64,000 bases of DNA from Pseudorhodoplanes sinuspersici (GTDB taxonomy: Bacteria; Pseudomonadota; Alphaproteobacteria; Rhizobiales; Xanthobacteraceae). The notes under the pieces are model-generated. The model ran no database searches. It had not been told where the DNA came from and saw only the letters and a program-made list of their open reading frames with translations. Below are positions 26,294 to 34,851 of the stretch, one piece after another. Both the position numbers and the translations under genes were made by a program. Where the stretch lies: assembly GCF_002119765.1 (NCBI RefSeq), contig NZ_CP021112.1, positions 2,784,501 to 2,848,500 of the forward strand. The letters run 5' to 3'. Position 1 is the first letter of the stretch, and each line of letters starts with the position of its first letter.

Positions 26294-26303
26294 GACACAT
26301 ACT

Positions 26304-27143
26304 ATGACGACAAAATCCGAAACGACCCGTCTCGACAATATCGGCATTCTGGCGCTGATCGGCGCTGGCAAGATGGGCAGCGCGATGCTGGAAGGCTGGC
26401 TCGCGCTTGGCCTCGATCCGCGGAACGTCGTGGTGATCGAACCGCAGCCGTCGCCGGAGATGATCGCGCTGTCGCAAAAGGGCATTGCCCTGAATCCGCC
26501 AGCCGGTGCGGTGTCGAACATCGCCACCATTGTGCTGGCGGTGAAGCCACAGGTCGCTGCCGAGGTCATGTCCAGTATTGCCGCATCGGTCGAACCGGGC
26601 ACGCTGGTGCTTTCGATCATGGCCGGCAAGACTTTGGGCTTTCTGCAATCGGCGATGCCGAATGCTGCCATCATCCGCGCCATGCCAAACACACCAGCAG
26701 CGATCGGCCGAGGCATCACCGTTGCCGTTCCGAACGCCGCTGTGACGGCGGAGCAGAAGCAGCGCGCGCATGCGCTTCTCGCAGCCTCCGGCGCGGTGGA
26801 ATGGATTTCAGACGAAAGCCTGATGGATGCGGTGACGGCGGTGTCGGGATCCGGCCCCGCCTATGTTTTCCTGCTCGCCGAGGCGTTGGCCCGGGCTGGC
26901 GTGGCGGCCGGTTTACCGGAAGGTCTCGCCGCGACGCTGGCGCGTGAAACGGTGGCAGGGGCCGGCGAATTGCTGCATCGCTCCTCGCTGGATGCCGCCA
27001 CCTTGCGAAAGAATGTCACCTCGCCCGGAGGCACAACGGCGGCCGCGCTCGAAGTGCTGATGCAGGGCGATGGCGGCCTCGATCCCTTGATGCGGGACGC
27101 CGTGGCGGCCGCGACAAAACGGTCGCGGGACCTGGCCGGCTAA
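26304..27143 (+). CDS. proC: Pyrroline-5-carboxylate reductase
   Basis: Last step of proline synthesis, reducing pyrroline-5-carboxylate with NAD(P)H. The start at 26304 (MTTKSETTRLDNIGIL) is chosen over a longer frame that runs through the repeat. The Rossmann motif is LIGAGKMGSAMLEG; LAVKPQVAAEVMSSI, AIIRAMPNTPAAIG, VTAVSGSGPAYVFLL and NVTSPGGTTAAALEVL complete the family. The length of 279 aa is normal. Confidence 0.97.
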   Translation: MTTKSETTRLDNIGILALIGAGKMGSAMLEGWLALGLDPRNVVVIEPQPSPEMIALSQKGIALNPPAGAVSNIATIVLAVKPQVAAEVMSSIAASVEPGTLVLSIMAGKTLGFLQSAMPNAAIIRAMPNTPAAIGRGITVAVPNAAVTAEQKQRAHALLAASGAVEWISDESLMDAVTAVSGSGPAYVFLLAEALARAGVAAGLPEGLAATLARETVAGAGELLHRSSLDAATLRKNVTSPGGTTAAALEVLMQGDGGLDPLMRDAVAAATKRSRDLAG

Positions 27144-27235
27144 TGCGTATTTCTCTGTCAGCTATCGGTTAGTGCAGTTCCACAGTCATGGAAGTGCAGT
27201 CATGGAAGTGCCGCCTTCGGCGCATTACATTGACA

Positions 27236-27401
27236 CTAGCGCCGCGATTTCGAAGTTTCTGCGCCGTTTGCAGCAAGCTCTATCGGGAACTTCAAAATCA
27301 AAGCGGCACTAGAAACATCGACTTGCTAGTGCACCTTTGTTTCCGAAGTCGTGTATGAGATTGCTGCGGATACGGCACGAACTTCGAAAACGGTGCACTA
27401 G
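27236..27401. repeat. Head-to-head pair of CTAG-bounded hairpins (locus 1)
   Basis: Two hairpins: 27236-27312 (77 bp) and 27326-27401 (76 bp), separated by 13 nt. Each starts CTAG(T/C)G and ends CACTAG. In the first, the right arm is AAGCGGCACTAG with an extra AAA; in the second the left arm is CTAGTGCACCTTTG with an extra TTT, so the bulged arms face the spacer. The stem sequences differ between the two. The loops share a core (GCAGCAA in one strand orientation). The second hairpin ends 17 bp before the TetR start, just ahead of its AGGAGAG. Same layout as 43415-43579. Confidence 0.8.
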
Positions 27402-27418
27402 ACGATCAGGAGAGCGCC

Positions 27419-28090
27419 ATGACTGAAGGCATTGTCACGCCTACATCCCGCCGCAGCCAAATCATCGAGGCGTTACTGGCATTGCTGGCCGTACATCCGA
27501 TCGAGCGCATCGGGCTGGGCGATGTCGCGAAACAAGCCGGGGTATCGCTCGCCGATCTGCGGGAAGAGTTTTCGTCGGTCATCGCGATCGTCGCAGCTTA
27601 TACGAAGGAGATCGACCGGCAGGTCCTGGCGGCGGACATGTCGGACATGGACGAGGAGCCCGTGCGCGAAAAGCTGTTCGACATTCTGATGCGTCGGCTG
27701 GAAGCGCTTGCGCCGCACAAGGCGGCGATCCGCTCGCTATTGCGGTCGAGCTTTCGCGATCCGCCACTTGCACTGGCCCTGAACAGTTTTACGGCGCGCT
27801 CGATGAGCTGGATGCTGACGGCGGCCGGCATTTCCACCGCGGGACCGCGAGGTATCGTCCGGGCACAAGGGTTGGCCTTGTCGTATGCGCGCGTTGTTTC
27901 CACTTGGGTAGAGGATGACGATCCGGGTCTTGCCCGGACCATGTCGGCGCTCGACCGCGAGCTTGCGCGCGGGCAGCAATTGTCCGGCTTCCTCGATGCG
28001 CTGCTTGGCATTCCCGAGCGTCTGCAGACGGCCCGTTGGCGCGCGCGCCGCCACCGCGATACGAATCCAGACGACGGCGTTGCGGCCTAA
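27419..28090 (+). CDS. TetR/AcrR family transcriptional regulator
   Basis: Regulator of 223 aa with an N-terminal TetR-type helix-turn-helix (SQIIEALLALLAVHPIERIGLGDVAKQAGVSLADLREEFSS) and a helical C-terminal ligand domain containing SWMLTAAGISTAGPRGIVRAQGLAL. The HTH is more divergent than usual but the spacing fits. AGGAGAG at 27408-27414 precedes the ATG. The paired hairpin element lies in its leader and may be part of its control. The ligand and target genes are unknown; the convergent neighbour is an Nramp-like transporter. Confidence 0.85.
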   Translation: MTEGIVTPTSRRSQIIEALLALLAVHPIERIGLGDVAKQAGVSLADLREEFSSVIAIVAAYTKEIDRQVLAADMSDMDEEPVREKLFDILMRRLEALAPHKAAIRSLLRSSFRDPPLALALNSFTARSMSWMLTAAGISTAGPRGIVRAQGLALSYARVVSTWVEDDDPGLARTMSALDRELARGQQLSGFLDALLGIPERLQTARWRARRHRDTNPDDGVAA

Positions 28091-28125
28091 CAGGCCTCTT
28101 CCCGCATCGCCTGCCTTGCGGCGGT

Positions 28126-29412
28126 TCAGACCAGCATCGACACGATCATAGCGACAACGGTGGCGCCCATCAACGCAGTCGCACCCCAGCCGGTGATTGT
28201 GAGCCTGCGATTTGCGCGAAAGCGCCCCATCGCGCCTTCGTGCGAGATGATCAGCATCATCATGATCATGATCGGCACCGCAATGACCCCGTTGATAACG
28301 GCGCTCCAGATCAACATGCGGATCGGATTGATGGGCGTGAAGGTCAGGCCGAAGCCGATCGCCGTTGCGGCGGCGATGATGCTGTAAAAGCCCAATGCCC
28401 GTGGCAGTCTCGCTTCCAGCGATGAGGGCCATTCATACAGTTCGGCCACCGCATAGGCTGCAGATCCTGCCAGAACCGGGATCGCCAGCAACCCGGTGCC
28501 GATAATGCCAAGAGCGAACAGAAAAAACGCCAGATCGCCGGCGATTGGCCGCAGCGCTTGCGCGGCATCGGCGGCGGTATCAATGTTGGTGATGCCATGC
28601 GCGTGCAGCGTTGCTGCCGTGGTCAGCATGATGAAATAGGCGACCGCGTTCGAGAAGATCATGCCGGCGGTCGTATCGATCTTCATGCGCCGCATTTCGT
28701 TGCCGCCACCACGCGTCAATGTGTTAAGCGGACGCTTGTGGTGCCGGCGCTTCATGTCTTCCACTTCCTGCGAGGCTTGCCAGAAGAAGAGATAGGGGCT
28801 GATCGTGGTGCCAAGCACGGCGACCAGCAACGTGAAATAGTCCGAGGTCAGTTCGATACGCGGCAGAAAAGTGCCGAGGATCACTTGGTCCCACGGAATC
28901 GTCACGGTGAAGACGACGCCGACATAGAGAAACAGAACGAGCGTCAGCCATTTCAGGAATGGTGCATAATGCCGATAGCGCACGAACACCTGCAGCAGCA
29001 CCGACATCGCGGCGAAGATCAGCGCATGTTCGTGCTGCAGCCCACCGACGACAAGGTAAGCCGCTTCCGCCATCGCCGCGATGTCGGCCGCAATGTTGAT
29101 GACATTGGCGATCAATAGCAGCGCGACAAGGCCAAACAGGATGTTGCGGCCATAGAGGGCTTTGGCATTGGCGGCGATGCCTTTGCCCGTGGTGCGGCCG
29201 ATATTGGCGCTGACCAGCTGGATGGCGATCATGAAGGGCGTGGTGAGAAAGACGGTCCAGAGCAGCCCGAAACCGAATTGAGCGCCCGCCTGGGAATAGG
29301 TCGCAATGCCGGACGGATCGTCATCGGCTGCGCCGGTGATCAATCCAGGGCCGAGCAACGATAGCTTCGAGGGCTTCTGCTTCGAGGAGCCAGGCGCTTT
29401 CAGCGGATCCAT
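28126..29412 (-). CDS. Nramp-like divalent metal transporter with atypical motifs
   Basis: Protein of 428 aa with about 11 membrane segments, Nramp-like fold. The start at 29412 (MDPLKAPGSSKQ) is chosen; the longer frame is the antisense of the DMT gene. In TM1 the family motif DPGN is D32-P-S-G35 (ADDDPSGIAT), and in TM6 the MPH-type sequence is ISPYLFFWQASQEVED, so metal selectivity may differ from classic Mn/Fe Nramp (inference). It lies 43 bp downstream of the DMT transporter on the same strand. Confidence 0.85.
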   Translation of the reverse strand: MDPLKAPGSSKQKPSKLSLLGPGLITGAADDDPSGIATYSQAGAQFGFGLLWTVFLTTPFMIAIQLVSANIGRTTGKGIAANAKALYGRNILFGLVALLLIANVINIAADIAAMAEAAYLVVGGLQHEHALIFAAMSVLLQVFVRYRHYAPFLKWLTLVLFLYVGVVFTVTIPWDQVILGTFLPRIELTSDYFTLLVAVLGTTISPYLFFWQASQEVEDMKRRHHKRPLNTLTRGGGNEMRRMKIDTTAGMIFSNAVAYFIMLTTAATLHAHGITNIDTAADAAQALRPIAGDLAFFLFALGIIGTGLLAIPVLAGSAAYAVAELYEWPSSLEARLPRALGFYSIIAAATAIGFGLTFTPINPIRMLIWSAVINGVIAVPIMIMMMLIISHEGAMGRFRANRRLTITGWGATALMGATVVAMIVSMLV

Positions 29413-29455
29413 TCTTGGATCATACAGCAGGTGAGCCGCTGGCCGGGGAGCTATA

Positions 29456-30370
29456 TCAAGGTTTATGCAGGCCTGAGCGGCGGCGTCGGGTGGGAGCAGC
29501 GACCCGCATCCGCGTGCCGATGGCGACGGTGACCACGACCGCAGCGGCAAAGAATAACGTCTGCCAGTCGAGTTCTTCACCGGCAAAAGTCGCGGCGATA
29601 AGAACGACAAAGAACGGCTGCAGTAGCGAGATCTGTCCGACCCGCGCAATGCCGCCCATAGCCATGGCGGCGTTCCACAGGAAGAAGGCGGAGTACTGGG
29701 CGACCAGCCCGACATAGAGAATGGCCGTCCAGCCGCGGGTGGTGATAGCGCCGATATTGTCCGGCCAGGTCAGTGCGGTTGCCACCAGCGCGACCGGCAG
29801 CGAGAAGGTGACGACCCAGGAAATCACCTCCCAGCCGGGCATGATGCCGCTGAGCCGGCCGGACAGCGTGTAACCGATCCCACCGCAGACGACGGCGACC
29901 AGCAGAAATGCGTCACCGGGGGAGAGTGTATGTCCACCGCTGCGATAGAGCGCAAACGTCATCACGAGGGCAGAGCCGATCACCGCAGCGATCCAGAAAC
30001 CAGGGCTGGGGCGTTCGTGCTGGATGACCGCTGCCGCCGCAGCGGTGGCCAGCGGCAGAATTCCCATGATGACGCCGCCATGGGAGGACGGCACCGTCAC
30101 CATCGCGATTGCGACGGCGAGCGGAAAGCCAAGCACGACCATCGATGCGCAAACGATCAATAGCGGAATCGCGTCGCGTGGCGGCAAGCGCCGACGCGTC
30201 ACGATCAGCATCGTTACGCCGGCGAGACCCGCAATCACGGCGCGGATTGATGTCAGAAACCAGGGATTGGTATCGAACAATGCAATCCTGGTGGCCGGCA
30301 AAGTTGCTGCAAAGAGGCAGACGCCGAGCAGGCCCAGAAGCAATCCGAAATTTTGTTTATTGGACAGCAT
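29456..30370 (-). CDS. DMT family (EamA) transporter
   Basis: Ten-segment drug/metabolite transporter (304 aa), two EamA repeats. The start at 30370 (MLSNKQNFGLLLGLLG) is taken. FDTNPWFLTSIRAVIAGLAG, VTVPSSHGGVIMGILPLATA and the second repeat GWTAILYVGLVAQYSAFFLWNAAM with VGQISLLQPFFVVLIA are typical. Probably an exporter of amino acids or metabolites; substrate unknown. Divergent toward RNase P RNA region (both minus strand, rnpB upstream). Confidence 0.9.
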   Translation of the reverse strand: MLSNKQNFGLLLGLLGVCLFAATLPATRIALFDTNPWFLTSIRAVIAGLAGVTMLIVTRRRLPPRDAIPLLIVCASMVVLGFPLAVAIAMVTVPSSHGGVIMGILPLATAAAAAVIQHERPSPGFWIAAVIGSALVMTFALYRSGGHTLSPGDAFLLVAVVCGGIGYTLSGRLSGIMPGWEVISWVVTFSLPVALVATALTWPDNIGAITTRGWTAILYVGLVAQYSAFFLWNAAMAMGGIARVGQISLLQPFFVVLIAATFAGEELDWQTLFFAAAVVVTVAIGTRMRVAAPTRRRRSGLHKP

Positions 30371-30507
30371 GACGATGCGGCGTGTAGCGGCGATTGCCAC
30401 ATCCGGCCAGTGCGGCGCGCGCACAGCGCTTATGCGTGGTTACACTTCACATCACGAAATTGGCGAGGGCCCGGTGCGTTTCGGCACCGAGCCCTCTTCA
30501 ACGTCAT

Positions 30508-30958
30508 CAGCCGACCTGTAAGCCGGGTTCTGTATGGCTCGCCGCTTGCGCGGCGAACGTGACGGCCATTCGTCTGGGACGCCGGTTGCCCGGCGCCTCA
30601 AGCAACCTACCCGAGCGGCTGGTCCGGACGGACCCAAGGACAAAGGCAAGCCTTTGCCCTCGCACCGCTCCTATTCGGTTTTGCTCCCGGTGGGGTTTAC
30701 CGTGCCGTTTCCGTTGCCGGAAACGCGGTGCGCTCTTGCCGCACCGTTTCACCCTTGCCGCAGGCTGGTACGCAACGCGCCCGAGGCGGTCTGCTTTTCT
30801 GTGGCACTTTCCCTAAGCCCGTCTGCCGCTTTGGGCGGAAGACACACCCGCCGGACGTTATCCGGCACCGTTCGTCCGTGGAGCCCGGACTTTCCTCCCC
30901 GCCGCCCTTTCGGGATCATCCTTTCGGAATTTTGGCGGAGCGGCCGTCCGGTCGACTG
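30508..30958 (-). ncRNA. rnpB: RNase P RNA (type A)
   Basis: Catalytic RNA of RNase P, read on the minus strand. The universal 5' core GAGGAAAGTCCGGGCTCCAC (complement near 30879-30898), the segment GGGAAAGTGCCACAGAAAA (complement 30793-30811) and the 3' core ACAGAACCCGGCTTACAGG (complement 30515-30533) are all present. Helix P1 forms between CAGTCGACC (complement 30950-30958) and GGTCGGCTG (complement 30508-30516), which sets the ends. Length about 451 nt. ORFs over this interval are spurious. Confidence 0.95.
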
Positions 30959-31037
30959 ACGGTGAGAGGAATGGGGATGAAAGGCACCGTCGTCAACCCT
31001 GAACGCGGGACGCCGTCGGCGAAAGCTGATCGTTGGC

Positions 31038-31835
31038 TTACGGCGCCAGCGGGATGTTGGGTTCGACGAACGGCAGCCGATGGCCTTTCATGGTTTCCAG
31101 CAGCATCCGCAATGTGACGAGCGTCGATGAATCGAGCCGCCCGTCGCAAAGGGCGGGACGGAAATGACGCTGGAAGGCGACCACGACATCGTGCGTTTGC
31201 TGATCGAAAACGCCGGTGACGGGGACGGCGTAACCATAGTCATGCAGGGCCGCCTGAAAGCTGCGGATCGCATCGTTGCTGTCGCCCAGTTCGAAACTCG
31301 GCCCCGGCTTGATCGGTCCCGGCTTCACCCAATGGCCGACGCCGGAATGATGCAGCGTCATCCACGGGAATTTTTCGCCGGGGTCCTGCTTTCGTGACGG
31401 CGCGGTATCGGAGTGAGCGAGAACACGTTCCGGCTTGATGGCACGCCGGCGCAGGATGGCACGGCTCAAGGCCGCCACCGCTGCGATCTGCCGGCGGGGA
31501 AAATCCGGATAACCATAGTCATGTCCCGGATTGACGATCTCGATACCGATCGAGGATGAATTGATATCCGTCTCGCCGGCCCACGATCCTTCGCCGGCGT
31601 GCCAAGCGCGGCGCTGCTCCGGCACGCATTGAATGATGCGCCCTTCCTCGGTGATGAAGTAGTGACAGGAGACGTCCGAATCCGGCGAGCACAATCGCTT
31701 GAGCGCGGCGTCCGCACTGGTCATGCCGGTATAATGAAGCAGCAGCATGTCGGGATGCCGACCGCCGGCACGCTCGCCGTGATTGGGCGACGGCACGACC
31801 TCATGGACCAGCATGGTGTCGGGTTCGAAACTCAT
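31038..31835 (-). CDS. N-acetylmuramoyl-L-alanine amidase (AmpD-like) with peptidoglycan-binding domain
   Basis: Amidase_2 enzyme (265 aa) that cleaves N-acetylmuramoyl-L-alanine bonds, fused to a C-terminal PG_binding_1 domain. Zinc ligands H34 (LLLHYTGM), H141 and D151 (LAHSDTAPSRKQDPG) are in place; the catalytic-type Glu lies in SIGIEIVNPGHD near residue 99. The PG-binding helices run from about residue 185 (DAIRSFQAALHDYGY, FDQQTHDVVVAFQRHF). No signal peptide, so it is likely cytoplasmic like AmpD, acting in cell-wall recycling. Confidence 0.94.
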   Translation of the reverse strand: MSFEPDTMLVHEVVPSPNHGERAGGRHPDMLLLHYTGMTSADAALKRLCSPDSDVSCHYFITEEGRIIQCVPEQRRAWHAGEGSWAGETDINSSSIGIEIVNPGHDYGYPDFPRRQIAAVAALSRAILRRRAIKPERVLAHSDTAPSRKQDPGEKFPWMTLHHSGVGHWVKPGPIKPGPSFELGDSNDAIRSFQAALHDYGYAVPVTGVFDQQTHDVVVAFQRHFRPALCDGRLDSSTLVTLRMLLETMKGHRLPFVEPNIPLAP

Positions 31836-31919
31836 CGGTCGGTTTTGCGCTGCCTATTGAGGCGAAATTGTAACGCCTGGTTTCTTAAGGGCCATATTCC
31901 TGGATTGTGCACGCAAAGA

Positions 31920-31944
31920 GGTGGCCGGTCGGAGACCGGCCACC
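31920..31944 (-). terminator. Hairpin terminator after the PRC-barrel gene
   Basis: GGTGGCCGGTC at 31920-31930 pairs with GACCGGCCACC at 31934-31944, an 11-bp perfect stem with a 3-nt loop, located 33 bp past the PRC-barrel stop. Read on the minus strand it is followed by TCTTTGC, a weak T-run, so termination may be imperfect. Confidence 0.65.
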
Positions 31945-31976
31945 GAAGCGTTACTGACGCTCACTTTGATGTTGCT

Positions 31977-32525
31977 TTATTTCGGCGCGGGGCGGCTCGT
32001 GCCGCCACCACCTGGAGCCGGCTGCGACGCGGCCCGGGCTTTCGCATCCTGCTCGCGCTTGGATTCAAATGACGCGGCCTGCTGCAACTGATCCTTGGTC
32101 ATATTCAGCTTCAGCTTCACGTCATCCGAACTTGCGGTAGTGCCTGTCGTCGAGCCGGTCGTGCCGGCAGCGGCTGGCATCACCTGGAACGAGGACGGAG
32201 CAAGCGCGACATTCTTCGCGCCGATCCCGAGGAAGCCGCCGACGCCGACAATATAACCGACGACATTACCGTTCTTGTCGAACAGGATGTCGGCCACATC
32301 GCCGATCTTCGCGTCATCCGGACCGATTACGTCCACGCCGATGAAGCTCGATGACAGCCATTGGTCGGGGCTCTGCGAATTGATAAACTTTGCATCGCCG
32401 CTGGCCGGCGCCGTTGTGCTGGCTGTCGGAGCAGTCGTTGTATCCGATGATGATGGTGTTTGCGCTGCGGCAGCGCCGATCACCATCGTACCCAACGCCG
32501 TTGTGATCATGAGTTTCTTCAACAT
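31977..32525 (-). CDS. Secreted PRC-barrel domain protein
   Basis: Protein of 182 aa with a signal peptide ending in GAAAAQTP, a low-complexity Ser/Thr/Ala linker (residues about 24-44), and a PRC-barrel (WLSSSFIGVDVIGPDDAKIGDVADILFDKNGNVVGYIVGVGGFLGIG, within roughly residues 55-105). The C-terminal part is Ala/Lys/Gln-rich (KRGS-like SFESKREQDAKARAAS). PRC-barrel proteins of this kind are common periplasmic proteins in rhizobia; role unknown. Monocistronic, with a terminator after it. Confidence 0.88.
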   Translation of the reverse strand: MLKKLMITTALGTMVIGAAAAQTPSSSDTTTAPTASTTAPASGDAKFINSQSPDQWLSSSFIGVDVIGPDDAKIGDVADILFDKNGNVVGYIVGVGGFLGIGAKNVALAPSSFQVMPAAAGTTGSTTGTTASSDDVKLKLNMTKDQLQQAASFESKREQDAKARAASQPAPGGGGTSRPAPK

Positions 32526-32892
32526 GCATCGCCTCCTTCATTGCGAATTCAAACAACCCGGACCGCGCAAACGTCGCGGTGGGACGATGCGCGATACGCG
32601 AATGCCGAGGAGCAACGCATGTCGGAAGCGGGCGTTCCGAGACATGGTGGAATTGTGACTCACGAGCACGCTATTTCGTCTGAAAAAGCCGAACGCCAGC
32701 GCGCTTGAATTTCGCGGAACAAAATGCCCTTGGGCGAGTCAAGGACGGGCGGTGAGGTGCTTTTCCCGTGCGGGAGAAAATGTCCTCATCGATGTCGAAG
32801 TCGGACCCGGCTTTAACCTTCTTTAAGCATAACAGGGCTCAATGAGACGGATGCTGCGTCACCGTGCGCGGCCCAGCCCGTTTCCATTGACG
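32526..32892. other. Long upstream region of mraZ, no gene seen
   Basis: No coding sequence is supported here. A TTAA pair at 32813-32816 and 32823-32826 (TTAACCTTCTTTAA) resembles a CtrA-type site but with a 6-nt gap instead of the usual 7, so the call is weak. A short GC-rich inverted repeat (CCCGTGCGGG) at about 32765-32774 is also visible. The region probably holds the promoters of the PRC-barrel gene and of the mraZ operon. Confidence 0.45.
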
Positions 32893-32927
32893 CCCATTTG
32901 CTCCCATGATAGCCCATATAGTCCCAT
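32893..32927. promoter_or_regulatory. Four MraZ boxes upstream of mraZ
   Basis: CCCAT recurs at 32893, 32903, 32913 and 32923, exactly 10 bp apart with 5-nt spacers (complement: ATGGG repeats). MraZ is known to bind direct repeats of a TGGGN box with 5-nt spacers ahead of its own operon, so this is the likely autoregulatory operator. The boxes end 19 bp before the mraZ ATG, and here they read TGGG on the strand opposite the operon. Confidence 0.75.
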
Positions 32928-32945
32928 CCCGGCGCGGCGGGCTTC

Positions 32946-33434
32946 ATGGAACGCTCATTGGACCGGTTTTTCTCCCACTTCATTCTTCGGCTCGATTCGA
33001 AGGGCCGGATCTCGGTACCGGCGTCCTTCCGTGCGGTTCTGGCGCAGGAGGGCGGCGAGGCGCTGTTCTGCTATCCGGCGTTGGACCGGCCGGCGGTCGA
33101 AGCGGGCGGTCGTGCGCTGATGGCCGAGATCGAGGATTTGATCGGCCGGTTTCCGCCATTCTCGGACGAGCGGGAGCAATTCGCGACGGCGCTCTACGGG
33201 ACCAGCGAGACTTTGAAGATCGATACGGAGGGCCGTGTGACCCTCAGCGAACAGTTGAAAGATCATGCCGGGATCATGGACGCGGCGGCGTTCGTGGGTC
33301 TTGGCCACAAGTTCCAGATCTGGGCGCCGGATCGCTTCAGCGCCCGCCTTTCCGAGGCCACCGGAAAGATGCGGGCGTTGCGCAAGCGGTTGGGCGCCGA
33401 GCGTGCGGTAGACCCGCAAGGGGCACGGGAATGA
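32946..33434 (+). CDS. mraZ: Transcriptional regulator MraZ
   Basis: Protein of 162 aa with two AbrB/SpoVT-like repeats that represses the division and cell-wall (dcw) operon in other bacteria. The first repeat opens [26 protein letters not shown]; the second contains [21 protein letters not shown]. The start MERSLDRFF at 32946 follows the four-box operator. The stop overlaps rsmH (ATGATGA), so the two are coupled. Confidence 0.95.
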   Translation: MERSLDRFFSHFILRLDSKGRISVPASFRAVLAQEGGEALFCYPALDRPAVEAGGRALMAEIEDLIGRFPPFSDEREQFATALYGTSETLKIDTEGRVTLSEQLKDHAGIMDAAAFVGLGHKFQIWAPDRFSARLSEATGKMRALRKRLGAERAVDPQGARE

Positions 33435-34468
33435 TGACGGGCCGCGACAGCGGAAACGCTGTCGATGGCGGACTGGCCCGGCACATTCCCGTGCTCGCTC
33501 AACCGGCGCTGCATTATCTCTCGCCGCGTGACGGCGGCATCTATATCGACGGCACCTTCGGCGCAGGCGGCTATAGCCGGGCGATACTCGCGGCCGCCGG
33601 TTGCAGGGTCATCGGCATTGATCGCGACCATAGCGCGATCGTGCGTGGCGCCGATCTGGTGGCGCAATCGGATGGCCGGCTGACCCTGATCGAGGACCGC
33701 TTCTCCAATCTCGACGAGGTCGTGCGTTCTGCGGGTTATGATGCCGTCGATGGCGTGGTGCTCGATATCGGCGTCTCGTCCATGCAATTCGACGAGGCCG
33801 AACGTGGCTTCTCGTTCCGCTTCGATGCGCCGCTCGACATGCGCATGGGCGGCGCCGGGCCGAGTGCGGCCGATCTTGTCGCCGCAGCATCCGAGCGCGA
33901 TCTCTCGTTCATCATCTCCATCCTCGGCGAGGAGCGTTTCGCCCGCGGCATTGCCCGTGCCATCGTCCGTGCGCGCGCCGAGGCGCCGATCCGCACCACG
34001 AAAGAGCTTGTCGCGATCATCGAGCGCGTGGTGCGCGCGAAACCCGGTGCGATTCACCCGGCAACGCGGACATTCCAGGCGCTGCGTATCTTCATCAATG
34101 AGGAATTGTCGGAACTCGCCGTGGCGCTGTCGGCGGCGGAGCGGATTCTCAGGCCCGGCGGACGGCTGGTCGTCGTTTCGTTTCACTCGCTGGAAGATCG
34201 TATCGTCAAGATGTTCCTGGCCGAACACAGCCGCGTCGTTGCCGGCTCGCGTCACGCACCGGAAGTCCACGGTCCGGAGCCGACCTTCACCGCGCTCACG
34301 AAAAAGCCAGTGGTCGCCGATGATGCCGAGATCGCAGCCAATCCGCGCGCCCGCTCGGCAAAATTGCGCGCCGCCGAGCGGACCGATGTGCCGGCCCGTG
34401 AAAGCGATATCGGCGATCTCCTGCCACGCTTGCCGTCACTCGACGATGCGATGAGAGGCGGCCGATGA
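33431..34468 (+). CDS. rsmH: 16S rRNA (cytosine1402-N4)-methyltransferase
   Basis: Methylates N4 of C1402 in 16S rRNA. The start at 33431 ([14 protein letters not shown]) overlaps mra[36 protein letters not shown] (SAM loop), [22 protein letters not shown] and [17 protein letters not shown] are family signatures. Length 345 aa. The downstream ftsL starts within its last codons (4-bp overlap). Confidence 0.97.
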   Translation: MMTGRDSGNAVDGGLARHIPVLAQPALHYLSPRDGGIYIDGTFGAGGYSRAILAAAGCRVIGIDRDHSAIVRGADLVAQSDGRLTLIEDRFSNLDEVVRSAGYDAVDGVVLDIGVSSMQFDEAERGFSFRFDAPLDMRMGGAGPSAADLVAAASERDLSFIISILGEERFARGIARAIVRARAEAPIRTTKELVAIIERVVRAKPGAIHPATRTFQALRIFINEELSELAVALSAAERILRPGGRLVVVSFHSLEDRIVKMFLAEHSRVVAGSRHAPEVHGPEPTFTALTKKPVVADDAEIAANPRARSAKLRAAERTDVPARESDIGDLLPRLPSLDDAMRGGR

Positions 34469-34851
34469 TCATCCGCATCATTCATTTCTGCGTCATTGTC
34501 GCGATGATTGCGGCTGCGACTTACGTCTATGACATCAAATTCGAATCCACCATGCAGGCCGAGCGTCTCGCCAGGATCCGCGGCGAAATCCGCCGCGAGC
34601 GCGATGCCATTGCCGCATTGCGTGCCGAATGGGCGAAGCTCGATTCGCCTGATCGCATTGAGGGGCTTGCACAGCGGCATTTGCCGTTGAAAGCCACGGA
34701 TGCACGGCAGTTCGATCAATTCGCGAATCTGCCCGAGCGTCCAAAGCCGCCGCTTTTTGCCGATGAGCCCGATCCGATCGGGGCGCTTCTCAGCATCGAA
34801 CAGGAGAAGGATATCCCGACTGGGTCGACCGGAGGGCGAAACCAACGATGA
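34465..34851 (+). CDS. ftsL: Cell division protein FtsL
   Basis: Small bitopic division protein (128 aa). One membrane span near the start ([22 protein letters not shown]) and a periplasmic coiled coil ([27 protein letters not shown]), followed by [17 protein letters not shown], which is typical of FtsL. It belongs to the FtsQLB subcomplex of the divisome. The sequence family is weakly conserved; position between rsmH and ftsI with 4-bp overlaps at both ends supports the call. Confidence 0.9.
   Translation: MIIRIIHFCVIVAMIAAATYVYDIKFESTMQAERLARIRGEIRRERDAIAALRAEWAKLDSPDRIEGLAQRHLPLKATDARQFDQFANLPERPKPPLFADEPDPIGALLSIEQEKDIPTGSTGGRNQR

Noticed and set aside
30394-31117. Open frames on both strands around 30.4-31.1 kb
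   Set aside because: They lie in RNase P RNA and its flanks; the RNA core motifs explain the sequence.
32813-32826. CtrA-type site upstream of mraZ
   Set aside because: The TTAA halves are separated by 6 instead of 7 bases, and such AT-rich pairs occur by chance; kept only as a note.
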